In this document: piece after piece, positions 44,401 to 54,373 of the stretch | Layout of the letters: every line of letters begins with the position of its first letter | Position numbering within the stretch: position 1 is the first letter of the stretch | Assembly: GCA_022592445.1 (NCBI GenBank) | Contig: JABYQR010000302.1 | Span: 1 to 54,950, forward strand | From: Cytidiella melzeri | Taxonomy: Eukaryota > Basidiomycota > Agaricomycetes > Polyporales > Irpicaceae | Length of the DNA stretch: 54,950 bases | Direction of reading: 5' to 3' | Program-made: the position numbers and the translations under genes | Notes under the pieces: generated by a model | Told to the model about the DNA's origin: nothing | Databases searched by the model: none | What the model saw: only the letters and a program-made list of their open reading frames with translations

Positions 44401-45161
44401 GTTGAAATTTGATGCAAGTCTCAAGCTGCAGTTGCCTTATTGACATAGATGCATGTTGTTTTGCGCTGTATTGTTTGATTTTGCACAGCCTAGCATAGCC
44501 TCCACAATAGATAGAAATGTGAGACAGTCAGGCACATCAGGCACGCGAGGTAGAAAAGACAGGGATGGCGCAAGGGCTACGACAGGATAGGGACAGGAAA
44601 TGTGGGAGAAGGGGCTGGATGGGCAAGGGTGAAATAGGCAAAGAAAGAGCGAGAGAAGGGGAGAGGAGGAGGGGGAGGGGGGGTGGGGAGTAGTACTTTA
44701 CTGATTAACTGTTGACGTTGACTGTTGAAAGATCAAACACGCCGATCACCGCATAGCTAAAGGTGCTACTTCAGTATGCAAAGGGTGTGAGCACCTGTTC
44801 ATTTTCAAAGTCTATGTCAATTTGCTGTGCTTACCAGGTAAGGATGCCACTTCTTTCTTGAGGCATAAACTTCAGGTTCTCAGTAGCAATTTACATAAAC
44901 AAACAAATTGTGAATTCAACGCTCATAGTACAATACAAAAGCCATGTTATCCGGAGACCCCTTCCCAGTCACTTTCACCTCTAGGCGTACCACAGACGGA
45001 ACATGCCAGATGGTCTGATTTGTTCGTTCTGAAGAGGTGTTAGCCATCAATATGCAATCTTTGTATAATAGATTAGCACATACAGTGTGCACACCATGGT
45101 ACTGAACATAACATGGTCAGAATCCCCATACATGTAGTCGCTTGAACTGACATGGACATAC
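44401..45161. other. Repeat-rich interval, no intact gene
   Basis: Contains a G-rich low-complexity run at about 44,655-44,692 and short scattered frames only. It follows, in minus-strand order, a WLM-like exon whose downstream exons are not found here. Confidence 0.4.
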
Positions 45162-45400
45162 CTCCTCGATGCTGTTCACCTGAAGTTGATGAGCCTTCAT
45201 GACAGGCTTGACCTGCGCCATCAAGGCTCGGAGCAGCTGTCTGGCATCCTCCTGGGCAGCTGCATCTCAGACTGGCAGAGGGACGATGAAGTTGACGTAT
45301 GGATTGGGGTTGGCCTCCCGTTCATTGAGCCTGTGGTGCACCATCTAGATGGAGATGGACATCGGTAAGGATGTATGCAGCTTGTGACGGAACTCACCTC
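45162..45400 (-). pseudogene. Broken WLM-domain (Wss1-like) protease exon
   Basis: The minus-strand exon 45,162-45,344 reads NEREANPNPYVNFIVPLP, a stop, then AAQEDARQLLRALMAQVKPVMKAH and VNSIEE. This is the start of the WLM domain family of fungal DNA-protein crosslink metalloproteases (Wss1/Spartan-like). The in-frame TGA, and the absence of the HELAH zinc motif in the following sequence, show that it is not functional. A GT-AG intron seems to precede it (acceptor CCATCTAG, donor near 45,397). Splice signals are retained, so this is a decayed genomic copy, not a processed one. Confidence 0.6.
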
Positions 45401-45589
45401 AGAGTCTGTCCAATCCAACTTATGCAGCTGGGCAACACAGTTGCACAGGTTTACACAGCAGCTCTGGCGACACAGTCGCACAAGATGCGGGAGCAATTGG
45501 ACGCCACAGGCAGTCCCAGAACAACACAGGTGTCTACGACAACTGAGATAGCAAAAGCAGGAGTGAAACCGGCAGTGAGGGTGAGGCCA

Positions 45590-45802
45590 AGAGCAACAGC
45601 AAGGGCGAAGGTGCAAAAGGGAGAGGGCAAGGACAAGAAACGCTGAGGGCGAGGACATGGAAGGGAGAGGGCGAGAGAAAAGGCAAAAGCGAGAGTGATA
45701 GCAGTCAAGGGCAAGGGCAACAATGAGGGCAAGGGCAACGACAAGGGAGAGGGCAAGGGCAACAACGAGGGCAACAAGGGAGAGGGCAACAAGGGAGAGG
45801 GA

Positions 45803-45837
<35 letters not shown>

Positions 45838-46010
45838 CAAGGGCAAGAGGGCGACAAGGGCAACAAGGGCAAGAGGGCAACAAGGGCAAGGGCAAGGGCA
45901 ACAACAGGCAAGGGCAAGAGGGCAACAACAGGCAAGGGCAAGAGGGCAACAAGGGCAAGGGCAAGGGCAACAACAAGGGTGAGGGTGAGGGCAACGACAA
46001 CTCACTGTTG
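45590..46010. repeat. Purine-rich minisatellite (GGGCAA / GGGTGA units)
   Basis: About 400 bp built from hexamer-like units GAGGGCAAGGGCAAC and GAGGGT. It is open in several frames on both strands purely because of the repeat, so none is called as a gene. Similar shorter runs appear at 46,395-46,430. Confidence 0.9.
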
Positions 46011-46665
46011 TAACCAATGATGACAGACACATCTGCAGCTGGATTGAGTGAGACGGCTTAAGTGTTGTGTAACTCTGCGGCCGCTCGTTCTTGCACCTTC
46101 CCACAGACATGTTGTACGGAGAAAGGGAGATGAGAAAGATGACTGACGCAACTTACTGTTCAAGTGGGTGCAACTGGGGCTCAGCTGCGTGGCTAGGTAA
46201 AGCGTGGCAAGGGCTGAAGATGAGAAGGTGACATACCTGCAGTCCAAAACCTGCACAATCCTATCCCAATCCTACCCCACAAGACCTCCTTTGCGTCCGG
46301 TCAGCGAACGAGTGTCGTCAGACTGCTCGATGCAGTTTTTGACAACGCCACAGGCGTGTGGAATCGGTACCACGCCACAAACGTGTACTAAACAATGAGT
46401 GGCGAGGAGGAGGGCAACAAGGGCGAGGACAAGTTGGAGGTGATGGCAAGAAGTGCGTTAGAGCGGACACAGCAAGAGGGGAAAAATAGGAAGTGGCAGG
46501 GGATTACCATATTGGGCACTAATATCGTTGTGGGCGATAATAGTAGTAATAATACTATCTTTTATTTGTAATATATAGTGTATTGTCATTTGTATTTGTG
46601 CTTAAGCTCTTGTTTGTGTTGCTTTCTGAGCAAGGATTATCATCAGAAAAGTGTCTGTTGTAGAC
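46011..46665. other. No gene recognised; AT-rich end at 46,540-46,620
   Basis: Short frames only. The segment ends in an AT-rich stretch directly before the sharply GC-rich island starting about 46,670. Confidence 0.4.
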
Positions 46666-46669
46666 TAGC

Positions 46670-47405
46670 ATTGATACGCCCGGAAATCGGCTAGGCACGG
46701 AGACCCGGCAGCAGCCCGCCATTTGCGCGGCCCGCGTCATCCTGAGCGGCAAGTCCCTCAACTTTCCCAGCGTCACGGGCACGAGGAGTTCACCGAGGTC
46801 ACGAGGAGTCAGCCGAGGGTCTGAGGACTTGACAAGGAGCAAATGCGCCGGAAACATCCGAGGCCGAGGGATTGCACCGAACTCTGACTCACAGACACGC
46901 CCCTTTTGCATCGGAGCATGGGCCGGCCAGCCACCAAGAGTTTCGGACGCGGGTCGGACGAACGGTAGAAGAAACGTGACGCGCGAACCCCGTTTCAGGA
47001 AGGCTCCTATCACGCCACGCTGTGCAACTCTTGGACGGCGCCTCATCACCTGCTCGCGACGGTTGGCGCCTCTTCAGCGCAAGTGCGCGCGCCGCTACTC
47101 TGCGTCGACCAACGCTGTGTCCCGCCGGGCGTCGACTCGCTGGGCATTTTTGCCTCCGCAGACGGAAGTATTCTGCCACCCCGTTTCCTCGCTCTCGCGT
47201 TTGGGTTTAGGACATAGAAGGAAAGGTTTAGGAGAGGGTCTTTAGGGTATATAAAAAGGTGTTGCTTGTACTGCGTAGAAATCAATCAATCCACACCCCA
47301 GTTTCCAGAGTACACTTTACACTTTGTGTTCGCGTCGAGGGAGTCTCTTCGCGTCCCTAGCTGTAGCTTCTCCTGCGTTGCCTCGTTGCGATCTCTTCCA
47401 CGTTT
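46670..47405 (+). promoter_or_regulatory. GC-rich, LTR-like upstream region with TATA box
   Basis: Starts near TGATACGCCCGGAAATCGGC and leads to TATATAAAAA at 47,248-47,257, about 150 bp before an ATG. Its length, the TG start and the TATA near the 3' side resemble an LTR followed by a leader. No second copy is present in the window to confirm it. It could equally be an ordinary promoter. Confidence 0.4.
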
Positions 47406-47933
47406 ATGCCCGCGGCGTCTAACAACGACAACCCGCCTCGAGTCTGCCGCTGCTGTCCCACTGTTCCCCATTCACCCAGCGGCCGTTGCCCGTTCAGCCC
47501 GCGCCCGCGCGAGATTCTACGCCGTTATCACATCATCCCTGCGCCCACGCCGCCGCCAGAGCCCTCAGCAGTGCCTACGGTCTCCCCTGAGAGATCAACT
47601 CCTAAATCACCCTCGCCAGCGTCGTCCGTCGCCTCTGTCGCGGACTCGCTTGATAACTGCTCCTATTGCGACACTCAGAGCGACCATCCAATTCCCCTAC
47701 GTACAGGACCTTTCTTCCCACTCGACTGCGATCGCCCGCGCGCGCCACACCCAGATTGCTGGCTATCTCCAGACTTTGAAGGCGAGGATCACGAGTGCGA
47801 ACTAGTGCAGTTCAATCTTACCAGCTCTACCAACGTCGTCGTTGGCCACGCGCTCGCCTGTAATACGCACCGCCACTCGGGAGGTGTGGTTCTACACTAC
47901 CGCCCCCGCGCGCAGTCTGCCGAGTCCAATTGA
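47406..47933 (+). CDS. Orphan ORF, Pro/Ser/Cys-rich (175 aa)
   Basis: An ATG 150 bp downstream of a strong TATA box opens 176 codons. The N-terminus is Cys/Pro-rich (PRVCRCCPTVPHSPSGRCPF), the middle Ser/Pro-rich, and the C-terminal half has CSYCDT and scattered His. The region is clearly richer in GC than the AT-rich islands on either side. I do not recognise it. It could be the N-terminal part of a gag from a decayed LTR element whose LTR would be 46,670-47,3xx, or a lineage-specific gene. Confidence 0.4.
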   Translation: MPAASNNDNPPRVCRCCPTVPHSPSGRCPFSPRPREILRRYHIIPAPTPPPEPSAVPTVSPERSTPKSPSPASSVASVADSLDNCSYCDTQSDHPIPLRTGPFFPLDCDRPRAPHPDCWLSPDFEGEDHECELVQFNLTSSTNVVVGHALACNTHRHSGGVVLHYRPRAQSAESN

Positions 47934-48009
47934 CGGCGATCTCATATAGCCTTCTGCTGCGACCCGCGTGCTATTAGTTAACTTTCTCTTACGTTTCCTT
48001 TCGGCTTTG

Positions 48010-48215
48010 TTATACTGCGTTTGCTTTTAACTGCGTTATTTTACTGCGTTACTGCGTTGCGTTTCATCTTCACTGCGTCGAGCTTACTGCGTTCACTTTC
48101 ACTGCGCCCGCGTTTTACAGCGACTATTTCATCTTCACCAGCGACCGCATTTGGTGTTTGGGACTCATATTGCGCCTGCGTTTATCTTCTGCGTTCCCCC
48201 CCCCCCCCCGCGCAC
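48010..48215. repeat. Dispersed ACTGCGTT motifs and a C14 run
   Basis: ACTGCGTT or close forms recur at least six times between about 48,015 and 48,110 with irregular spacing, and once near 47,269. A run of 14 C lies at 48,196-48,209. No coding potential is evident here. Confidence 0.6.
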
Positions 48216-48399
48216 TGTTTTCCTACAAGCCGCGACATCTCCCACGCGTTCTCTTTGAGCCGCGCTATAACTCTTTCGCTTTCACCGCGCCGACTTGCCC
48301 TTTTTACCCGCGATACGCATGGTAGTTGCCCGTCTAGCTCCCTTCATATAAACTTTATCACAAAAACCTTGTCGCTCTTTTAGCACAGGTAAAACTAGG

Positions 48400-49018
48400 A
48401 CTCTTAGACCACCTCGCATTACTTTAACACTTCCGCGCTTGCACACCTTTACACTTCTATTGCCACTTTGTGGTTGGTTGTGTTGTCTTTAAGGTTGTTC
48501 TTAGTTTGAAGCGTGACTCAGTGCCACAGCGTTAGCAAGGCTGGCAAGCGGCAAGTACAATTCCTGAAGATTGAATGAAATATTACTTTTTGAGCCAGAT
48601 TTGTGAGTAAACTTGGTGCTGGTAGCAGCCTGAACAAGTAATTTTGTTGGGAATAGCTTCTTCAATGAGTAATGTTTAGTAAGTTGGTAGTTTGTCTTCA
48701 CTGGAGCACACAATCATTCATGAAAGAAGAGGGACTGTGCTGTATTGTTTGAAGTGCAACAATGGCTGTGAGCACAGAATTAAAACAAGTTTGTGGAGTG
48801 GAGCATGGAGATAAAGATTGTTTGACATGCGTCTGTTTGGTTCCAGGAAAAGGAGCCATACATTGACAAAGGCAGTCACTAATGGTAGCAAGGGGCTTCA
48901 TCTATCTTGTCAAAAATCTTGTGCAGTGTTCACTGCTGATTCTAGAAAATTACTTGCTTCAAGAATGAAGGGCTGTAGGGTGTCTCATTATATCAATTGG
49001 TAGAACATGTTACATGTG
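48400..49018. other. AT-rich island, left part; no gene
   Basis: A marked drop in GC after about 48,480. No conserved frame. A fragment at about 48,918-48,945 resembles the end of the 143-bp repeat unit that follows. Confidence 0.5.
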
Positions 49019-49447
49019 TCCTGTTGATGTCTGCACTGCCTCACCCCCATCAGAGCTGCAACAGGCTGTGTTCTGATTGTAACTCCTGCTTATGGAGCAA
49101 CTGGTGGTTGTGAAACTGTATGGAAGAATCAAAGGCAGTGCTTTATGCTGATGCAACCACATCCTGTTGATGTCTGAACTGCTTCAGCTGCATTGGAACT
49201 GCCACAGGCTATGTTCTGATTCTAATTCCTTCTCAGAGAGCAACTCATGGTTGTGAAACTTTGTGCAACAATTTGACGCAGTGCTTGCTGCTGATGCAAC
49301 CATGTCCTGTTGATGTCTGAACTGCCTCACCCCCATTGGAACTGCTGCAGGCTGTGTTCTGATTGTAACTCCTGCTTAGAGAGCAATTAACAGTTGTGAA
49401 ACTTGTGGAACAATTAGATGCAGCACTCACTGCTGATGCAGCCACAG
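49019..49447. repeat. Three tandem 143-bp repeats
   Basis: Units begin with TCCTGTTGATGTCTG at 49,019, 49,162 and 49,305, an exact period of 143 bp, with moderate divergence between units. Each includes TGTTCTGATT, a GTTGTGAAACT block, and CTGCTGATGCA near its end. As 143 is not a multiple of three and stops occur in all frames, they are noncoding. Confidence 0.9.
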
Positions 49448-50155
49448 GTTTACATTGTTCAAGAATGTAGGGGTTGAGAATTTGTATTTAGCTTCCAAAG
49501 TACTGGTAATTCTTGCTCAGAGCCAACACTATGTGTGGCATGTCTTCTTATTGTATTCCTTGGCCAGAGAGCAAGCAATGTCTGTATATTGCTGCACATC
49601 AACCTGACCAGAATTTGACATCATTTGCCAGTGGGAGTGGACTTTGAATCTGAGTCTGGATGAATTTTTTCAGTAGACTGGCCATAACTTGCTTAATTTC
49701 ACTTCAATTGACAGGATGTTTGTACCAGGATGTTGCCAAATGATAGGGCTATCCAATGGTGTATTATATGTACAGATTTGTACCCATATTCAGTCTGTAA
49801 AAATCAAAAACTGCATATTGATTGCAAAAGTTATCTGATGCCAAGTTATAAAGGGCTGATAACAAAGCCAGTGTGATGCTATCAGCTGGATTCATTGTTC
49901 TGTTATTGACACTGTTACTGTCTGTATTCTGCCATCAAATTCCCACACTTTGGGGGACAAAAAGGTCACATCTGAAAAGGCATCAATGTGCTGGAGCACA
50001 CTGGAACAATTCTTCTTCATTCTTCAGGAATTGTAATATGTACAGCAATCCACAAACATTCTATGTACTCTGAGAAAGAGCTACCAGTGTTTGTGGAGCT
50101 GATTATTACAAGACATTCCCAGCCCCTCTCTGTTATGGGAGCATGTGGGTTTCTT
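49448..50155. other. AT-rich island, right part; no gene
   Basis: No conserved frame or transposase motif seen. It connects the tandem array to an inverted copy of part of its unit. Confidence 0.5.
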
Positions 50156-50197
50156 GTTGCATCAGCAGTGAGCACTGCAACTGATTGTTCCACAAAG
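50156..50197 (-). repeat. Inverted partial copy of the 143-bp unit
   Basis: The reverse complement (CTTTGTGGAACAATCAGTTG and on) matches the last 42 bp of the second unit (about 49,259-49,300) at about 35 of 42 positions. It lies about 700 bp beyond the array, just outside the copia LTR. Confidence 0.75.
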
Positions 50198-50211
50198 TAA
50201 AGACAGTCGAA

Positions 50212-50640
50212 TGTATTCAACACGTCTAGAGGCAGGGATGTGATGCGCAGTCGTAATCCCACTTGCTGTCGTAAGAACCTAAGACACATGAGCGAAGCGA
50301 GTTAATCCAGGTGCGAAAGAGAAAGAGCATGATTGCATAATGACTGTACCTAAGACACATGAGTGAAGCGAGTTAACTACAGGTACAGGCTGTGAGCATA
50401 TTGCATATGTGAGGGACAACAAAGAATACTCACTCCAGGTGCAAAAGAGAAAGAGCACAATGGAGTGTCAGGAGCGGGGGTGAAGGTATATAAGACAGAG
50501 CCCTCAGGCGACCCAAAAAAAGAAAATCTGTGATACAGATGTGTCCGCATGAAGAAAGAACAACAAAGCGACCATATACGGAAAACAAAAGAGAGTCCGG
50601 TAACTACTAGTCTGTGAGCCGGAGCTGAAAAGCCATTCAG
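50212..50640 (-). repeat. Probable 3' LTR region of the copia element
   Basis: Follows the copia pol stop region on the minus strand. A TATATAAG/CTTATATA box is at about 50,487-50,495. It has an internal duplication (CTAAGACACATGAG and AGAGAAAGAGCA blocks near 50,279-50,330 and again at 50,350-50,465). The minus-strand end may be GAATACA at about 50,212. Exact limits cannot be set without the other LTR. Confidence 0.5.
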
Positions 50641-52092
50641 CAAGGTGAAACTGGACGAGCCCTAAGGACTCAGAGTGACAAACGTGGGCTTCAGCCGGTA
50701 AAGACTTGGTGAAGATGTCGGCGGGGTTTTCAACTCCAGGGATCCGAACCAATTCGACGAGGCCTTCGGTGATGCATTCGTGAACAGCGTGCGCAGTGAC
50801 GCGAGTATGTTTAGAGCGATGCTTCACGTGAGTGGACTTGGAAGCGTCTACAGCACTCTTGTTGTCACAATGAAGGACGACAGGTAGAGGAAGAGGTTGC
50901 TCAATCTGATCAGTGGAGATCTTCAACCACTTGAGTTGCTCGCAAGCTTCGTGAGCCGCAAAGTATTCTGAGTCAAAGGTAGACTTTGCCACAGAATGTT
51001 GTTTGCGTGAGGACCAGCAGACAGCGCCATAGCCTAGGAAATAAACCCAGCCAGATGTGAAGAGCGAGTTGTCTAAGTTGCTGGCAAAGTCGGCGTTGGC
51101 GTAACCGACAAGATTGTCAACGCCTTCGTCATTATGGCCTAGACAAAGCCGGAGACTGGAGGTACCGCAAAGGCAGCGAAGGACATGATATGCAGCGCGG
51201 AGATGCAGCTGCGAGGGGTTGGACTGGTATTGACAGAGCTTCGCAACAGCGTACAAGATGTCAGGTTGAGTTCCAAGGGAGGCGTACATGAGTGAGCCAA
51301 GGACACTGTGGTAGGTGTGGATAAGTGCTGGGTTGCACTGGTCCTTGGGATTTTTGTTGTGTACCAACTGGATACCGGTTGGAAGCGGTGTGGAAGCAGG
51401 ATTGGAGTCCTCATGCTGGAAGTGTTTGAGAGCGGAATTTATGTAGACCTCTTGATCAAGGTAGATGAGACAACTCCCTCTATCCCGAGTGATACGGATA
51501 CCAAGATAGTGCTTGAGCTCGCCTAAGTCTTTGAGGTCGAAATGGCGACGAAGAGCGTCCTTGGTCTCTTAATGAGGGTGAGACTATTTCCCATAATGGT
51601 GAGATCGTCGACGTAGCAAACAATAATTTGGAGGGCTCCCCCTCGTTGACGTGTGAAAATGGCGACATCACCTGTGTCGTAACAGACGAAGCCGAGTTCT
51701 TCGAGGCATGCCTTGAGCGTGAGGAACCATTGGCGTCCTGCTTGCTTTAGGCCATAGATTGCCTTATGAAGGCGGCATACTTTGCCTTCATCCAGTACAA
51801 ACCCTTCAGGTTGCTCCATGTAAACCTCCTCGTCCAAAGATCCGTTCAGATATGCTTGTTGAAAGTCAATCTGGTGAATTTCCCAGTCCAGAATAGCTGC
51901 CAAGGCGACAAGGTATCGCCAAGACTCCAGACGGGCAACAGGAGCGAAGGTGTCTGTGAAATCGATGCCTTGAACTTGCTCAAAACCCTTGGCTACCAGA
52001 CGTGCCTTATAACAATCAACATTACCGTCCTTGTCGAGTTTGAGTTTGTAAACCCATTTGCTCTTGATTGCCTTGCGACCAGGGGGCAAATC
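50504..52092 (-). pseudogene. Ty1/copia pol, 5'-truncated: reverse transcriptase and RNase H
   Basis: Minus-strand frames 51,523-52,092 and about 50,504-51,540 together give a copia reverse transcriptase (KSKWVYKLKLD, QIDFQQAYLNG, YGLKQAGRQW, YVDDLTIMG) and RNase H ending in the hallmark ADIFTKSLP. A 1-nt loss near 51,560-51,570 shifts the frame between the two parts. The upstream pol (gag, protease, integrase) is absent: the sequence stops at 52,092, where the LTR of a gypsy element begins. The rest of this copia copy may lie beyond the right end of the window, past the inserted element. Confidence 0.9.
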
Positions 52093-52846
52093 TGTCACAG
52101 ATTTTCAATGTTTCTACAAGACTTGCCTTACCAGGCAACGGTATTATTGGGAATATTTAAGCGCTTGTCAAGCGCTTATCCAGCGCTTATCCGGCGTCTA
52201 TTTAGGCACTTATCTGGCGCTTATCTGGCGCTTATCTAGCGCTTATCAGGCGCCTATTCCGGCGCTTATTCTCAGGGCCTATCAATTGATGCGCTGATGC
52301 GCCTTCTATCTCTGATGCGCCTTCTGTCTCTGATGCGCTGATGCGCTCCTTTCCTTATCTGTGTATCACATGATAGAACTCTCTGGAACATTGTGGAACA
52401 TGCTGGAACTATGATGTCATAGTATAGAATATTCCATTAGATGATGTCATAGTTCTTAGAACCTTCTGGAAAAGTCTAGCCTTGTCTTAGAACAAGCTAG
52501 AACAAGTCTAGCCTTGGAGCTGGGTCATGGGGTCAGGTCATGGGGACAATTGCTATTGGTTGATTATTGAAGTGGCACCACTAGGGCATAGGGCATGCTT
52601 AGTAAGGTAGATTACTTCGCTTACTCATGTAGGTATTAGGGGTCTTAGGGTAGTACCTGGGGTCCTCCCCTTCATGTATATATAGAGGCACTCCTGAGGG
52701 CATATCCCCTCAGTCTTATCCACTCTGTTGATAAAGGACTACCTTGTACTCTCCAGTACTTCGCTCACCACATCTCTTACTCTCTATATCTCTATCTCCC
52801 CCTCAAGTTAACCACTTATCTGGTGAGTGTAACCTTAACTGTTACA
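52093..52846 (+). repeat. 5' LTR of the right-hand gypsy element (754 bp)
   Basis: Starts TGTCACAG and ends CTGTTACA (near-perfect inverted ends), inserted in copia pol. It contains a tandem array of about ten 11-12 bp GCGCTTATC-type units at 52,155-52,270, GATGCGC repeats at 52,290-52,345, a TGATGTCATAG duplication, and a TATA box (TGTATATATAGAGGC) at about 52,674-52,688. The family is shared with the inverted solo LTR at 10,817-12,206. Confidence 0.88.
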
Positions 52847-52916
52847 TTTGGATAAGACTGCCCCTACTCCCTCACGTCTTTGGACGTGCTGGAGGTTTCT
52901 TTCCCCTTTCTTCTAG
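52823..52916 (+). other. Candidate intron across the LTR/leader boundary
   Basis: A donor-like CTG/GTGAGT near the LTR end (52,823) and a pyrimidine tract ending TTCTTCTAG (52,916) define a 94-bp segment. Removing it would delete the sequence just after the LTR, where a primer-binding site should lie. The donor sequence is also kept in the left solo LTR. This is consensus-based inference only. Confidence 0.3.
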
Positions 52917-53426
52917 GTCTTGTGCCTGTGCGTGGGCCCCTCTACAAATCCTCTAGAAATAGAGGTAACCGGACCATAGGCTTTAAGTGGTAGTCATGTC
53001 TAGGCTTTGCCTTGATGTGCACAACTTGAATCACCCTCTCGCCCGACGCTCCTAGAGCTGATCAGAGCAGGGGTTGGCATTATGCCAACATGATGAAAGT
53101 GTGCCTCCCCACAGGCGATAGTGGAGTCTGGTGTCAGACAGCTCGTTATAAGAGCTAGACAACAGGACTAGAAACCCATGAGTGCCTAGGCACGAAGACG
53201 GGTAACTTGTTCTGGCCGGACTTAGGGTCAGTGTAATACTGATCCGCCAACCATTTGCCGCATGGGTGGAACCATGACGGAGATCCTTTCACCACCGGAC
53301 CTGGAGAGAGAGTCCAGGCCGACGCCGGCACTACCCCACGCACACACAGGACCTCTCCTTTATGGAGATTTATTCCGCACATCACTGAGCTGTCAAGCTC
53401 ATCACACTTTGTCACACACAGTCACC
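52847..53426 (+). other. Leader of the right-hand gypsy element
   Basis: Sequence between the LTR and the first ORF. In-frame upstream Mets at 53,262 and 53,274 exist, but the ATG at 53,427 has the better context (CACC before ATG). No recognisable tRNA primer-binding site was found directly after the LTR. Confidence 0.5.
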
Positions 53427-54206
53427 ATGCCCATCTCCCGCTTCATCGCTGCTAAGTCTGGTCGCAAGACCCCTTACTCCATTCCCGTCCGCAATGAAGT
53501 CACCGGACTTCAGGAACGCCTCACCGTCTCCAAGGAGACACTTGACAAGTTCAAGGACGCTGGCAAGCCTCGCCGGCTCAAATACCCCGATAACAAGCCT
53601 TTCATCAAGAGGATTGACCTCGAAGAGCAGGCTCGCACCACCATTGAACATGAGGAGGACCAAGACCGCATGGGAAAGGTCTCCCACCTCATGTCTCAAC
53701 TAAGTCTTTTCGACCGGATCGAGAAGCAGGAGAAGGAACAGGCTGAAAAGCTTACCCTTCTCCAGCGTATCGAGGAGCGCAACCAACGCGCTTACATTCC
53801 CACTCCCTCTCCTCTTCCCGCTTCTCTCCACTTCCGTAAGACGAAGCTTATACTTCGTCAACAGGAATTCAAACCAATGGTCACGGCAGCTTGCCAACGG
53901 CTTGAGCCTGTGCTCAAGAAGTTGGATGCATCTTTCGCGAGTGGTGGGCAATCTTCTAGCCACCAGCTCAACACTCGTCGAGAAAAAGCACAGCTGCTGA
54001 TCGGTCGTGTCTTCATGATCGAACAATGGTTCAAGGAGAATCACACGGACAAGATGTCGAATAGGGAATGGAGAATGCTAAAAAAGGACTTAAAGAGTTT
54101 AGGAAGAATAAGTTTTGTGGATATTCATCGGAGATGGGGATATATCTTAGAGCTACTAGAAGGGCTGTTTGACATGAACGCCTTTGTATATGCGGAAATG
54201 GAATAA
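53427..54206 (+). CDS. Extra ORF upstream of gag in the right-hand gypsy element (259 aa)
   Basis: A complete 260-codon frame starting MPISRF. It is Lys/Arg/Glu-rich and mostly helical, with a likely coiled-coil segment around residues 85-120 (DRIEKQEKEQAEKLTLLQRI). No zinc finger, protease or capsid motif. Its C-terminus (REWRMLKKDLKSLGRISF) aligns with the 252-aa ORF at 1,170-1,928 of another gypsy element (REWQLLDWGLKAIGKISF), and both lie between LTR leader and gag. It is intact, unlike the gag behind it. Function unknown; a structural or nucleic-acid-binding role is a guess from charge alone. Confidence 0.7.
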   Translation: MPISRFIAAKSGRKTPYSIPVRNEVTGLQERLTVSKETLDKFKDAGKPRRLKYPDNKPFIKRIDLEEQARTTIEHEEDQDRMGKVSHLMSQLSLFDRIEKQEKEQAEKLTLLQRIEERNQRAYIPTPSPLPASLHFRKTKLILRQQEFKPMVTAACQRLEPVLKKLDASFASGGQSSSHQLNTRREKAQLLIGRVFMIEQWFKENHTDKMSNREWRMLKKDLKSLGRISFVDIHRRWGYILELLEGLFDMNAFVYAEME

Positions 54207-54373
54207 AATGTATAGGCTGACAAGCCTCATTTTACTCGGTGACAACTTCCTGAAAAGGATTTAATGTGTGAAAACAACTCTGACAAGAGTTCAATGTGTG
54301 AAAAGTGGTGTTTCTCTTCTTCTACTAGAAATAGTATTTCGCTTATCCTTTGCTAACTAAGAAATTAGAAGCA

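Noticed and set aside
45221..46110. Long Leu/Pro/Ser frames (269 and 219 codons) on the minus strand and Gly/Glu/Lys frames on the plus strand
   Set aside because: All are read-through of the purine minisatellite, open in several frames at once.
49019..49447. CRISPR-like array
   Set aside because: The 143-bp units are contiguous with no repeat-spacer structure, and the genome is eukaryotic.
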